DNA from: Lepturacanthus savala
Lineage: Eukaryota > Chordata > Actinopteri > Scombriformes > Trichiuridae
DNA length: 64,000 bases
NCBI GenBank assembly: GCA_030544235.1
Contig: CM060463.1
Location: 17,113,690-17,177,689, forward strand
Direction: 5' to 3'
Part shown: in pieces, positions 1 through 11,559 of the stretch
Numbering within the stretch: position 1 is the stretch's first letter
How the letters are laid out: each line of letters begins with the position of its first letter
Notes under the pieces: model-generated
What the model was told of the DNA's origin: nothing
The model's database searches: none
What the model saw: the letters and a program-made list of their open reading frames with translations, nothing else
Position numbers and translations under genes: made by a program

Positions 1-518
1 CCATTTGCTGAATATATGATATTTACTTACAATTTTAATCAAAACAGTTATAACAACAGATGCCTTTTGACATACAAACAATAAGGTCAGTAAAAAATGA
101 CTTAAGCACATTTTCTAACATGCCTTTGTGACTTAGGCAATTATTTTTAGAGGGTGACAATACTACTGAGTACTGAGCATTAATATGTGTTTCATGGAGC
201 AGAAGCTTTAATCACTTTTTAGAAGATATATTGAAGTTAATGCGCTTTTAAAAGCATTTCAACAGGTTAATAATTGAGTGATATATATTAAATATAAAAC
301 CCATGAATGAGAACAAGTGACTTTTAGGCAAAAACAACCTCTAACCATCCAATTGCTTTCTGGCGACACTTTTTGGCTTGACAGTTGTCATGAAAACAAG
401 GACTAACAAAGCTATTTTAAAATGTAAACCTGGTCTGGTCTGGGTGCTCAGCACCCCTAAACCTCTGATCCTAGTATCATCCAGTAAGAAAAAGTTTCAA
501 AATAAGAGCGGTGCTTAC
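1..518 (-). other. start of neurofascin intron 10 (partial)
   Basis: This is AT-rich sequence downstream of the Ig4 exon donor. No exon, repeat family or microsatellite of note is visible. The second Ig4 half-exon is not here. Confidence 0.7.
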
Positions 519-650
519 CGTTGATCGGTTGGCTATTGACCAGCCACTGGATGTTGGGTTTAGGGTTTCCGTTTGCCCGACACACCAGGCGACCATTCTC
601 ATCCGGGGCCAGTACCAGGTTAGTGGGTTTGTCCAGCCAATAAGGAGCCG
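519..650 (-). CDS. nfasc: neurofascin exon, first half of Ig4
   Basis: The exon is 132 nt, with acceptor CTGTTGCACAG and donor ATCAACG|GTAAGC. It reads APYWLDKPTNLVLAPDENGR, then LVCRANGNPKPNIQWLVN, then SQPIN. It carries the first Ig4 Cys (LVCRANG) and the core Trp (IQWLVN). APYWLD, LAP and GRLVCRANGNPKP match neurofascin; NrCAM has APYWIT and GTLICRANGNPKP. It is the last exon in the window. The partner exon with the second Ig4 Cys is not within 1-518. Confidence 0.95.
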
Positions 651-729
651 CTGTGCAACAGGAAGTCAGGTTAGCACGACAGACATGTACATTAGGTTAT
701 ATACCAAGACAGAACTGTGACCTCCTCAC

Positions 730-914
730 CTTTGACTTGAACGAAGATGGAGTGGCGTATGCTGCCTAGATAATTGGTGGCCATGCACACGTACTCCCCA
801 GCATCCTCCTCAGACACGTTGATGATCTTCAGGGTCTTGTTGTAATTCTGAAACTTCACTTTCCCCCCAGGCAAGTCTCCGCCCTTCTTAAACCACTTGA
901 TGGACGGCGTGGGT
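730..914 (-). CDS. nfasc: neurofascin exon, second half of Ig3
   Basis: The exon is 185 nt, with acceptor CTCCTCTCTGCAG and donor TCAAAG|GTGAGG. It reads PTPSIKWFKKGGDLPGGKVK, then NYNKTLKIINVSEEDAGEYV, then CMATNYLGSIRHSIFVQVK. It holds the core Trp (IKWFKKGG), the second Cys (EYVCMAT) and two glycosylation sequons (NKT and NVS). KKGGDLP, NVSEED.GEY and LGSIRH are shared with neurofascin. The next intron is only 79 bp (651-729), the shortest in the gene segment. Confidence 0.96.
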
Positions 915-1425
915 CTGCAGAGAGGAGATGTGTTTGGCTTCGGTGTCAATGACAGACTCAACAGCCTGAAAACTGCAGGTTCAGGTTGGGCAATGGATCC
1001 AATTTTTTTAACATGGCCCACTGCAATTTTCAAATTGCATGAGAAAACTTGTGTAAAGAAATATACGCACATATATAGAGATTTTGGAATTATTAATGAG
1101 GGAGAAAGAGGAAATGTCATTTCACAGATATCCAAGTGGTAATTATAATCTTTTTTTGTGGAAACATAAGTAAGGAAGGTGTGGTGGAGATGAACAGTCA
1201 TCTACAGCTCTGCTCTGATTCTCCAGACTCCATATTTGCTAAGTCATGGCTACTGGAGCAATCACTTTAAATCCCTGAAAAATATCCTATATCAGGAAAT
1301 ATGTCAAAATAAGGAAGCTAAAGATGCATTAAACAGCAGTAACTACATGCAAAATAGGATTCATCACATCAAGTAATGTATAATCTTATCTTGTGCAGCG
1401 TGTGTTTGCATGTGTGTGAGCTCAC
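915..1425 (-). other. neurofascin intron 8
   Basis: A 511-bp intron between the two Ig3 half-exons, with GT-AG ends. Nothing else is recognisable in it. Confidence 0.8.
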
Positions 1426-1537
1426 AGTCCAGCGGCGATACACTCCAGCAGCAGTTGCTCGTCTCGTAGCACCATTTTGGAACTCTCAGTCCCAGACGGT
1501 GAGAGGAAAGTCGGCGTGGACTCGGGTACTTTACGGC
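1426..1537 (-). CDS. nfasc: neurofascin exon, first half of Ig3
   Basis: The exon is 112 nt, with acceptor CTGTTCTGCAG and donor GGACT|GTGAGC. It reads RKVPESTPTFLSPSGTESS, then KMVLRDEQLLLECIAAGL. The first Ig3 Cys sits in LLLECIAAG. Mammalian neurofascin has a TPSFMYPQGTASSQMVLRG..LLLECIASG equivalent, so the match is direct. Intron 7 upstream (1538-3885) is 2.3 kb of mostly AT-rich unique sequence. Confidence 0.94.
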
Positions 1538-3885
1538 CTGCAGAACAGGTACAGGGAGGATTTAATAATTCAAACATACGCACACACAATCAAATAAAAA
1601 AAATAAAAAAAAAACGGCAGTTCATTTTAGTTGTGTGACTCACTTCCTACCAGGAGCTAAACGTTCTCTGTGTAGGCTCTGCCACATGAATATAATACTA
1701 TTATTCTGATCATTTCCTTGTGGCTGTGTTCCATCTCCACCAGGCTTTGGCTCTCTCTCTCTGCAGACTGTTATAAAAGGGTCTAACACCCCCTGGCTTG
1801 TCTCACAGGAAGACATTAAGGGATGTAGAAACAACACACAGACCTACTGATCTTGCTTTTTGTTGCGTGGGGAACAGAGATGGCAAAGATTGCCATTAAA
1901 AGCTTAAAAATTACAGAATGTGATGAGATTAATGTAAAATCAAAATGAACTATATTCAAGGATACATTCTTGATGCTTTAATGTTCATCCACAAAATAAA
2001 CCTTCCCATGAGAGTTGATGTCAGAATTAGTTTTTTTAGGTTGTGGATATTTTACGCAATCACAGTGAGGATCTATAAATAAGATCATGCTAAATGCAGC
2101 GTTGCCTCATTTTATCAGTCGGTGGAAACAAACAAATACAAGCTGTGAATTTAAAAACATGACTGTAAAATAGTCAAACGGCGTCAGTTCAGCTCAGCAG
2201 GGATGTGAGAAAACTGCTGAGTGTCGTCTTTTGTTTTCATACTACAAAACCCAAACGCCTAAGGCATCTTAAACAGCATATAGCTGAGGGTAAACTCACT
2301 TCATTTAGGAGTCATGCACTTTTTCTGAGTTTCAATTAAAGGTCCATAGAAAGGAAGCTGTAAATATATATTTTTAGTTATACAAGGTGTGGGAGTTATA
2401 GAAATACTATCCCATGTTTCAAAACAGCCTCTATTCAGAATTTTTTTTATTCAGCCCTATCCAAAAAGATGCCTATGAATTGTGTGTGGATTTTTTTTCC
2501 AATTACTTTTTTTAAGTTACAATATATATTTTTAAGTCAATATTCTTCTTGAAAATGTCGTCTTTTTGTCTAAAATGTCTTACATCCAAATACATTTACT
2601 GTACCATTAAAATGTAATAATTATTATTTGAAGCTAGTTTTTATCTTTAACCTTATACAGTCTTTGATCATTACTCAGCAGTTTGACTGCACATTTCCCG
2701 TCTGATCCGAACCAACACGCACATGCTGCTAACACTGTGGTCAGCAGAGAGCTGCAGCCTGCTGGGAAGTATGTGGGATTAAATTAGCATTAGCCTTCTT
2801 TTGTGATGTAGATCTGTGTGGGATTAAAGCATCTGTTAGCGGTTAGCTTCTCCAGTGGTCGGCAGACAGACAGGAGCGGGGTGAGGAGGAGGATTTGTTA
2901 ATGTTAGTGACACTGGAAGAAAAATACACAAAGAAACCACTGATGGTTGGTGTACTATTGGAACACAGTTGCTTTTTGTAGTGGGTAGATGGAAACAGTG
3001 GAAACATGACAAACACGCCTGCTGATGATGCTGGCAGGCGATCCCAGGATGCCCTGCAGCCTTAGACCCTTCAGACCCACAAAAAGAGGCTGATTCGTGC
3101 GTTGGGTTGTTTTTGCTTCTATGTGCGTTCATTAGAGATTAAAATCGCACGAGCGGCCGCGTGTGAGCATTTAAACAGCTGTTCAGATCAATCCCCCACA
3201 CTCACACAGAAATGTGCTGGAGAGGCAGCAAACCGTAATTCAATGACTATTAATGAGCACAGCATGGGTCCGGGCTGAATATTCATCATGTGACCTGATC
3301 CTCCTCTCTGCTGGATCCTGGTTCTCTCTTCAGTCCCTCTGGGCCCTGGAGCTGCTCGTCTCTAGGAGCATCTTCTCCCTCGGGGACGTATATCCTATCA
3401 ACCCCCCCCCAGGCTCATGCCAATAGCACATATGCCGCCACTTTGGCTGTCCTGTTCCCCGCAGCTCTGAGCTCATTCAATAGCTGAACAGCCTATGAAT
3501 ATACAGATTCATTTCTCTATGCACACTATACTTGAATTAAGGGTAATTTCTGCCTTAATTAGTGTATGTTTATTCATTATGTGTTATCATTTATTGTTGT
3601 GAGAGGTGGAACAAACTAATTCACAGGCTAAATGATACTTTTTCACATTTTCAGTGTATAATAGAGTTCCAGTCCTTTATCTGCTCAGTCACCCACACTG
3701 TGTGGAGACAGTTAGACCTGTAGGAAACAGTTAAATCTGTAGGAAACAGTTAGAGGGTTAGATTCGTGTCTAAGGTCAGTCTGAGGTCAGTGGGTAACTC
3801 GAGCGTCACTGAGCCAGCAGGTTAGTGTGCTAGCAGTGTTACTATTGGACAGGAAGTGGCGCTGTCCAGACAGGAAGTGACTCAC
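1538..3885 (-). other. neurofascin intron 7
   Basis: A 2.35-kb intron between the 48-nt linker exon and Ig3. It is mostly unique AT-rich sequence. A moderately GC-rich unique block at about 2690-3420 could be regulatory. A small tandem duplication (GTAGGAAACAGTTA units) lies at 3718-3762, and a duplicated ETS-like motif lies at 3848-3879 beside the linker donor. Confidence 0.7.
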
Positions 3886-3933
3886 CACCATAGATGTCAG
3901 TGGCATTGTAAGATGTGTCATTATATGGCTCGT
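3886..3933 (-). CDS. nfasc: neurofascin 48-nt mini-exon, Ig2-Ig3 linker
   Basis: The exon is 48 nt, phase 1 at both ends, with acceptor GTGTTTTCAG and donor ATGGTG|GTGAGT. It encodes NEPYNDTSYNATDIYGG across the junctions, with two N-glycosylation sequons (NDT and NAT). NrCAM has a comparable alternative linker (ELNDT...DTEFYG) at this place, and L1-family genes alternatively use a small exon here. Skipping would shorten the hinge by 16 residues and remove both glycans without a frameshift. The intron just after the donor carries a duplicated ETS-like motif. Alternative use is inferred from family knowledge. Confidence 0.82.
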
Positions 3934-4466
3934 CTGAAAACACAAGACACAGACACATACACACACACACATAAACACACTCACAGAACCTTGAATGAAG
4001 ATGATGACATTATGTTTTCTGTTGTCTGCAGAAACCCAGAGGACGTGTGTCATCAGAAAGACATGTCATTTCATTACATCACATGCAGATGGGGATATAT
4101 GACATATTCCATCTGGGTTGAAGCCCTTAGTGCCATCCTTATACTAAAACACACACTCAGCAGATATGAAGAGAGGACAGAATTTAAAGGTTCTGTAAAG
4201 TAAGATAATCTTTTTTGACATATATCTCAGTAAAACATATTATTTGAGGTTTGAACAGTTACAAAAGGGCTTAAAATCAAATCCCCACATTTGATTGGAC
4301 CACAACAAAGTGGGTGGAGCTTAGTGGTTAGCACAATAGGTATTTAAAAAATAAACATATTCAGAAATGTTTAAGGTTATACGTCAGCATGGATTCAAAA
4401 TATGACAACGAATATACGTATATACACATCATATAATGATATTTCAGTATGTTGTTGTCTACTCAC
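3934..4466 (-). other. neurofascin intron 6
   Basis: A 533-bp intron separating Ig2 from the linker mini-exon. A short CA-rich tract lies at 3953-3981. No other feature was seen. Confidence 0.75.
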
Positions 4467-4637
4467 TGGTATGAACTTTGAGTGTGAAGGGGTTCTTCTG
4501 CTGGATGGTCTGTGTGAAGAGGAAGCGAGCATTGCAGCTGTAGTCTGTCTGGGCGTCTCGGGCCAGAACATTGGAGAAGTACAGGTCTCCATTCAGACCC
4601 ATGGAGACTCTCTTATCCTGAGGGATTGGACTCATAG
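4467..4637 (-). CDS. nfasc: neurofascin exon, second half of Ig2
   Basis: The exon is 171 nt, with acceptor TCGCTGTTGCAG and donor TACCA|GTGAGTAG. It reads MSPIPQDKRVSMGLNGDLYF, then SNVLARDAQTDYSCNARF, then an FTQTIQQKNPFTLKVHT end. It carries the second Ig2 Cys in DYSCNARF. The G-L-N-G-D-L-Y-F-S-N-V strand and T-I-Q-Q-K-N-P-F-T-L-K-V are near-invariant in neurofascin and NrCAM. It joins the 48-nt linker exon in phase, or directly the Ig3 exon if that is skipped, since both junctions have the same phase. Confidence 0.95.
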
Positions 4638-6040
4638 CTGCAACAGCGAGGAGGGCAGAAGGAAAGAGACAGATGATAAAACCAAAGGAATTTGGTTATT
4701 TAACCAACATTTAACCAATTCAATTTAACCAATTCCTTCAAAACAGTCCATCTTTCTAGACATACCAAGACAAACACAAGAATATATATATTAAAAAAAG
4801 ACATATCAATATTCTTTAAAAAAAAAACGGAATGACGCAAGCAAAGACTCACTACAATAAACATACTATTGTCATACATAATGCAAACGCATTGCTAACC
4901 GACTAATTTTTAATCTTTGGTGTTTTCCCTTCTGACTATTGTGAAGTAAAACATCACATCAATACCCTCACACATGTTCAGGTCTAACTCTATTCCACAT
5001 CTGTTCTGGTTAACCCCGCTGATGTGTCATGCCACGGTCACTACGGGTGAGCGTTAACACAGCAGCACACGCACCCAGACCGTCACACACACTCAGTAAT
5101 TGCGCCGACTGACATGAGCCATATGGTTGTCAAGACGTTGCCCCAGGACCAATCAGCAGCCAGCTGATAATGCGTTGGGGTCTAACTGTGTCTGGGTTTC
5201 ATATGATGCTGATATGATGTACTGTAGTTATATAAATATATACAATATGTGTCATACAGGCTTACACACATATACACATGCTAACTGACTAGACTTAAGA
5301 TGGTTGTACATATATCTATAATGCATGAAATCTCCATATATATGTCAGTCTGTATTTCATTCACATAGCTCAAGAACCAATTCTCCGATCAACTTCAAAC
5401 TTAGCGAGTGTGTTTCTGGGGCCTTTTCATGTCATTATGTGTGGAATGTACAGCCACAGTTTAAATCAGTCAGTCAGGAGAAGAATATTGTGATGTCCTA
5501 AAGCCTACTGTAGAATGAGAAATCCCAAAAATCTCATTAAATTGTGTCTTTCTTTATCCTGGGTATACCCATTCTTCCTTGCATGCGAATTGACTTCACT
5601 TACCAAGGACCCAATTTTATTCGAAGTAACTTAGACTGCAAGTTTATTTTGAAAAATGAGCAACTTTGAGCGCAAAACTATTTCATCAACATCAGGTATG
5701 TATCAGGTTTGTCTGGTTATAAACTACGTACAGACCCATTTAACAGACATACATAGCACCCACTAAATGCCTCTGGGCTTTCACAAACCACGTCTTCAAT
5801 ATGAACAAATGAATGGATGGTTCCCAGACTGCCTTTCAATCTACATTGAGATGGGGTCTGGTATTAGCCAGGCTCATCTTGCTTCCGCTCTGCTGTAAAG
5901 CCAGGAAACATATATACTTGTTATGTGTCTCAGTGCACCTTCACATAATGAATTTGATGCAGGTAGCGGATCAAACTCAGTTAGAGAGATTTAAACCACA
6001 CACAGAACCGTGTGTGTGTGTGTGTGTAACTGGTGCTCAC
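4638..6040 (-). other. neurofascin intron 5
   Basis: A 1.4-kb intron inside Ig2. It contains an 18-nt CA/TG repeat next to the donor (6010-6027). A stretch at 5380-5470 resembles a dispersed fish repeat, but I cannot name it. Confidence 0.7.
6010..6027. repeat. (TG)9 microsatellite beside a splice donor
   Basis: A pure TG run on the plus strand, therefore (CA)9 in the neurofascin pre-mRNA, starting 13 nt downstream of the donor at 6041/6040. Confidence 0.95.
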
Positions 6041-6163
6041 CGCTGTTCATCCAGAACGTGAATGGAGGAGGAAGGCCTGGTGGGGGGTTGCAAGGCAGGA
6101 CCACCGGGTGGCCTTCGGTCACTGTCACTGGCTCTAGCACCTCCTTAGGCCACAGAGGGGCCT
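6041..6163 (-). CDS. nfasc: neurofascin exon, first half of Ig2
   Basis: The exon is 123 nt, with acceptor CTGTTCTCCAG and donor AACAGCG|GTGAGCACC. It reads APLWPKEVLEPVTVTEG, then HPVVLPCNPPPGLPPP, then FTFWMNS. The first Ig2 Cys sits in LPCNPPPG and the core Trp in FWMNS. The W-P-K-E and C-N-P-P-P-G-L-P motifs are shared by L1-family Ig2 domains. The donor is followed 13 nt later in the transcript by a pure CA repeat (plus-strand 6010-6027), a possible hnRNP L binding site affecting this donor. Confidence 0.95.
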
Positions 6164-6450
6164 CTGGAGAACAGAGAGGGGGAGGAGGAGGAAGAGAATG
6201 AGACAATGATATACGACAAGCATTGGGGGGAGGAGACAACCTATAAGGAAATGCAGCACTGCTTTTTACTGAGCTACTTAATGTTTTTTAACCTTTTCTG
6301 CAACTTTTATTGGATTTTTTCTTCTTTTCAATAGACAACATACACCATATATACGCACCATATAATGACATTTCAGTGTTTACAACATCTGTATGTGTAA
6401 TCTCATGATGTGTGGATTGCAGTATGTGTATGTTTGGTGTGTGTTCTCAC

Positions 6451-6647
6451 TGGAGACCCGCAGCAGGATCTTGTTGGACACAGCCACCCCGAAGTCATTG
6501 CTGGCAAAACACTGGTACTCCCCCTCATAGTCCTCTGGTCGTCCTCCGCTGCGGAAACCGATCTCCAGGGTTCCTGAGCGTTTCCGCATTGTCACCCGCG
6601 GATCTTTCCCGATGTTGAAAAACTTCCCATTCCTTCGCCATGAGAAC
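6451..6647 (-). CDS. nfasc: neurofascin exon, second half of Ig1
   Basis: The exon is 197 nt, with acceptor TTTTTCATCTCAG at 6648 and donor CTCCA|GTGAGAA at 6450. It starts FSWRRNGKFFNIGKD, contains the Ig core Trp, and continues through TMRKRSGTLEIGFRSGGRP to DYEGEYQCFASNDFG, which carries the second Ig1 Cys in the D-x-G-x-Y-x-C signature. The stretch RSGTL.I.FRSGGRPE.YEGEYQCFA is the best neurofascin-specific identifier in the window; NrCAM differs clearly there as remembered. It ends RVS plus one base. Confidence 0.96.
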
Positions 6648-7762
6648 CTGAGATGAAAAATAAAAAAAAAATCAGTCAGCGTTACAGTGTAGATATATTT
6701 AAAACAAATACAAAATCACTGGTTTCATTTGCTGTTCATACAATCTCTACACTTCTTTAGTGCTGCTGCTGCATTACTTTTGACCATTAGTCCTTTTGCC
6801 TGACATTTTGGAAAACTTTGTCTGGATTGACTGCCTTCTCATGTACCAACCCTTTGTTTGGAATAAACCTTGTTTTCTGCTTTAACCAAGTCAAATCATG
6901 CAGTTAAGTCCTTACCACCCTGTGCTAAGTTCATGACAAAAAATACAGATTTGCTTCTGTTTTGTTGTAAAATTAACTATTATTCAAATACTGCCTTGAT
7001 AAATAATGTATAAACTTAATATAATTGTATCTGATTAAGCAAATTCAACTCAAAATATTGTATGGTTCAAAGCGCTTAATGCTCAGTATCTGTGATCTCA
7101 TGTTCAGCCAGCTGGCTCCTTTAAGAGCAGACAATGATGCCATGGCAAACGATACCTTGGCATGGGATGGGATGGCAACTAGGCTATCGGCATGTTGACA
7201 TGGACTCTTAATTGTTCTAACAACCGGAAAATGTGAAAGTCATTTGCCTTGTCATGTGGTTGCCATCTTCTGTTACTCTGCTGGCACATTTCAGCGCCAC
7301 AAACATTTACCACATTTACCTCCGTGTGCATGTCAGTACTGCAAATTAATCCTTCTTCCATTTGTGTTTGCAGAGGGCTCCACTATTTGTAAGGAACAGT
7401 AAACATGCTTACATAACATGGCTCTATTTTTAGTGGGGAGGAGGGATTTACAAAAGATGCTTTCTGTCATTTTTAAACGAGCTACGGTGGAGCTGGGTGT
7501 GTTTGACCGCAGCACAGCGCCGATCCAGAACAAAGGGCCACTATTGAAGCACTGGAGGCCAGAGCCGTGCGCACCATGGTGTGTGTTGCGTAGTGAGAGA
7601 CTGACGAGTGAATAAGTGAACGATCCCTTTTGCTGAATTTTTCATGAGCATGAATAGTCAACCCAGTGCATTATTGGAGCACAATGCTTTTCCTGGGAAG
7701 GGGAGAGCCAGTATGCATGCACGGGAGAGTGGCCGTGAGTGCCTTATTGTGAGGTTGTGAGG

Positions 7763-8026
<264 letters not shown>

Positions 8027-9160
8027 AGTATGCCTGTGAAATGTACAGCTAGCTGTTCAGCCAATTTGGATAAAATGATGATTTTATTAAGATCAGATAA
8101 TCAATCTAAATGATTTAATACACCAGCTGGTTATGCTAAAATTACTCACAGTAGTGAACATAGTCTAATATAAATATCTTGTAGTGGAAATTTACATAAG
8201 TACTAATTAAGTACAATTTTGAGGTACATAATATTGTTGTAAATGTGTTGATTCTTGTTTATTGTGCTGTTTATTGCACAAATTGAAGGAGCTGATGGGA
8301 TTATATTTCACTGTGATGAAATTGACTCACAAATAAAAGTTGATTGCTTGTTCAATCGAGTAATTGACTTGTTTCATCTTTAGTTAGTCTAGTTAGTTAG
8401 TTATATATATATATATATTGTGTGTGTGTGCTCACAACACTAGCCATGCTAACTACTGCATTCTACTGTTTACTAATCATTATTAGGCAAAATTGTGGTG
8501 TCCAACATAACACAACTGAGAAAAATAAAGACTAACTTGTATATTGGTAATGTGAAAGGAGTCATTGACCTGTTTTTAGCAGGTTTACTAAAGTTTAAAA
8601 AACCTGTATGCACAAAAACTTTTGGTTAAAAAGGTTTTTAGCAACTGCTGCAGTCAGTAGTTTGTCGTCCATAACTTTTGCTTGAACAGCATTTCAGTCA
8701 ATAGAATTTAACATAAATATTAAATTCTGCACATATTTCTTGGCAGAAGCATTTAAAAGTGAAACCTTTTATATATACCGCAGCATTAAGGTATGAATTT
8801 GACAATTGTGATTGTCTGGCTCATCCTTTCTTTTAGCAGGTCTGATTGGCCAGGCGTGCACAGAAAGTCCACTTCTCTCTGCCTCGACCCATTCTGCTTT
8901 AAAATGTCTACAGCGATTATTTTATTTTGATATCGATTTTATTTTGTAGATGCAAACAAGACATCAAAGAGAGAAGGGAGAGGGGAGCAGCTGCAGCAGA
9001 CAGTCAGACAGATTGATGAGGTAATGAAGGACTCCGTCAGGGGGGGCAGAACAGAGAGGAAGCAGCTAAAAGCACAGCGGACCTCCTGTCAGATTTAGGC
9101 TGCAGACAGGTGTCACACTGGGTTTACTGGGTTGTTAAAGGTCAGGAATAGAGAGTTGCG

Positions 9161-9164
<4 letters not shown>

Positions 9165-9231
<67 letters not shown>
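9165..9231. repeat. (TG)33 microsatellite
   Basis: A pure TG array in neurofascin intron 3. Confidence 0.95.
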
Positions 9232-9232
<1 letters not shown>

Positions 9233-10485
9233 GGGAAGGGGTGAGGCAGTGGGGACACAGAATGGCAGGAGAGCACATCTGAGTGGCACCGTCACTCCTC
9301 ATAACTCTCGCCACCCGAAAGAAATGAGAGGGTAAGCAGACAGCAAGGACGGAGAGAGCAGGGTCACAAAGGGCATCAGAGGAGAGACAAGAAGAGAAAA
9401 CAGAGGACGACAATGGGCCCGAGTGAAAAGAATGGATGATGTGGGAGGAAGGAGAAGAGGAGGAGGCGACAAAAAGAGAGAAACATGTCATGAGCGGACC
9501 CCTCCGCCTCATCCGAAACGTCACTGGACTGCTTTGTCCTGAGCTGTGCTGCGTGTTCCTGATTCGTCTCATGCTGCGTGCTGATTGGTCCTGTCAGCCT
9601 GTATCACTGAGAGACTTCACCTGATCTCTTCCACTCACTCCACTGATTTCTGATGAAGGGTCAGTTCAATAAAAACTCTGTCTGATTGAAAACATCCACA
9701 ACGAGCCATGTGTGTGAAACTAAAGGTGACCCAGGTAGAAAAACTTGGTTCCCGAAATGTTGTAGGAATGTTTGATTTTTGTTTTTTCAGTTCAATATAA
9801 TTAAAAATATACTTTCTTTTATGCAGAGGGGCAATTTAAAAAGCATAAGGAGCGGCGTTAAAAAACAAACAGAACATCAACAACATAATAACATAATATA
9901 ACATAATGCATAAAGTGCTGCAGTTAAAATATATGGCTGCTGTCAACTAAACTGCTATGTGCATTCATTTATTGAATGTTCCTGCATACCTAGACATTAA
10001 ATGGAATGATTTTCTCATGTAATACAAATGTTATTTGCTCATTATTTTTATATGGTTTGGTATCATTTAGAATGTATTGGGAATGTTATATTGAGTAAAA
10101 TAAAGATTGCACATCTCTGTGGAATAGAGAAGGAATTCCAGGAATTTTAGAGAACTGCTGTCTTAGCTGTGGAGTCTCATAAAATATTCATCATCCTGCA
10201 TATGTCACAGTATCAGTTTTAAAGGACAACATGTCCGGTGAATCACATCGTGCAAATAGAGCAAAATATGTGAGCAGAGATACATCATTAACTCACGTCA
10301 AGCACCTGCTGTCACGGTTTGAAAGAACAGTAAATCAAAACCACGCTTTGACCACATCAGGTCATTCAGGACATTCTTATTCAATTGTCTTCGATGGCTT
10401 CATAATTTGTTTATGTGTTTACTGTTTATTATGATCACACTGCAAATGTGCAAATGTGGGTCTGTATTTGTAACATGGTGAATCT

Positions 10486-10520
10486 CCAAAGCTCTAATTA
10501 TAAGAGAATTAGAGCTTTGG
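10486..10520. repeat. perfect 14-bp inverted repeat, 7-nt loop
   Basis: CCAAAGCTCTAATT (10486-10499) and its exact complement AATTAGAGCTTTGG (10507-10520) flank ATAAGAG. It lies 166 nt downstream of the Ig1 exon donor on the transcript strand, so the nascent RNA can form a stem-loop there. Confidence 0.9.
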
Positions 10521-10613
10521 AACAGCTAGGTATAAGGATAAATTTTATATGTGTGGGTTTTATAGAATCTGACACCTGGAGATTGATAGTTGTAGACCTG
10601 CTTTACAACCTGT

Positions 10614-10672
10614 GTGTGTGTGTGTGTGCGTGCGTGTGTGTGTGTGGCGTGTGTGTATGCATGTGTGTGTGT
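10614..10672. repeat. interrupted (TG)n
   Basis: TG repeat with GC and AT interruptions, ending 14 nt from the Ig1 exon edge at 10686. Confidence 0.85.
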
Positions 10673-10685
10673 GTTTACTGCTTAC

Positions 10686-10791
10686 GTTGGCAAAGGGTTG
10701 GCCTTGGCCTCACACTCAATTATGATGTTATCTCTGGGGTCGACGATGTAGTCCTTTACCGACTGTTTTACTATAGTGGGGGGCTGTTTTA
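10686..10791 (-). CDS. nfasc: neurofascin exon, first half of Ig1
   Basis: The exon is 106 nt, with acceptor CTCTTACAG and donor CCAAC|GTAAGC. It reads KQPPTIVKQSVKDYIVD, then PRDNIIIECEAKANPLP. This gives strands A to C of Ig1, with the first disulphide Cys in IIIECEAK and the PRDNI motif shared with neurofascin and NrCAM. It enters with two bases completing a codon begun in the microexon and leaves two bases for the next exon. Ig1 to Ig4 of L1-family proteins fold into a horseshoe used for homophilic and heterophilic binding. The exon lies beside (TG)n arrays at 10614-10672 and 10826-10868, and a perfect 14-bp hairpin sits 166 nt into the downstream intron. Confidence 0.93.
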
Positions 10792-10920
10792 CTGTAAGAG
10801 GACAGAGAGAATGTTACATGAATACATACACACACCTACACACACAAACACACATACACACACACACGCATGCCTAAAAGCTACTAGTCATCATCAGAGG
10901 TCTGTTAATTGCTCATTTAA

Positions 10921-11105
10921 CTTTTAACATTCCATTGGCCAGCACTGAAACCCTTAAACAATCGATTTGTGGGATCTGCTCCGAAACGCCCCATCCTTGT
11001 CCAATTATAGACCATACCACCAGGTTTTACCAAAATCCACTAAAATCCAGTGGTTTTTCGGTAATGCTGTCACAGATAAACAGACAGATCAACAGCACTC
11101 ATGAA
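10921..11105 (+). repeat. dispersed fish repeat, copy 1
   Basis: It shares AACATTCCATTGGCCAGCA and a GTGGTTTTTCGGTAATGCTG...AAACAGACAG segment with copies at 20775-21165, 48535-48720 plus 49440-49535, 56395-56462 and 58905-59010. All copies have the same orientation. The family is widespread in teleosts from memory, but I cannot name it. Confidence 0.6.
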
Positions 11106-11512
11106 CCCAACAGTGGAGGACAGTGGATGACATCATTTATATCAGACTTTGGATGCAAACAAACACAGAATTTTTTGTTTTAATGGAATTTGTTTACAAT
11201 AGAAACATTACAGTCTCTTTCCAAACTTTTAAGTTTAAACCCTTCACAACAATTCATAACTCTTTGTTTTACAGTAGAGCCATCATCAGTCTCACATATC
11301 AGTCTGCTCTACATTCCATTAACAGAAGTGTGTAGATCATGGTGTCCTGCTCCTCAGCTGTGTTCACTTTACATATTTAATGGCTCACTTAAGCCAAACC
11401 CCCTCAGCACCACAGACACACCACGCAGCCCACATCTCTCTGGCCTTCTGCATTTGTAGCTCACTGAGCCCTAAAGGGTTTTGAATCTAACACTGTACAC
11501 ATGTCATGCAGG

Positions 11513-11559
11513 CACACACACACACACACACAGACACACACACACACACACACACACAC
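11513..11559. repeat. (CA)n microsatellite
   Basis: CA run with one GA interruption, in neurofascin intron 2. Confidence 0.9.

Noticed and set aside
1..518. Search for the second Ig4 half-exon
   Set aside because: No frame with an Ig D-x-G-x-Y-x-C motif or proper splice sites was found; it must lie outside the window.
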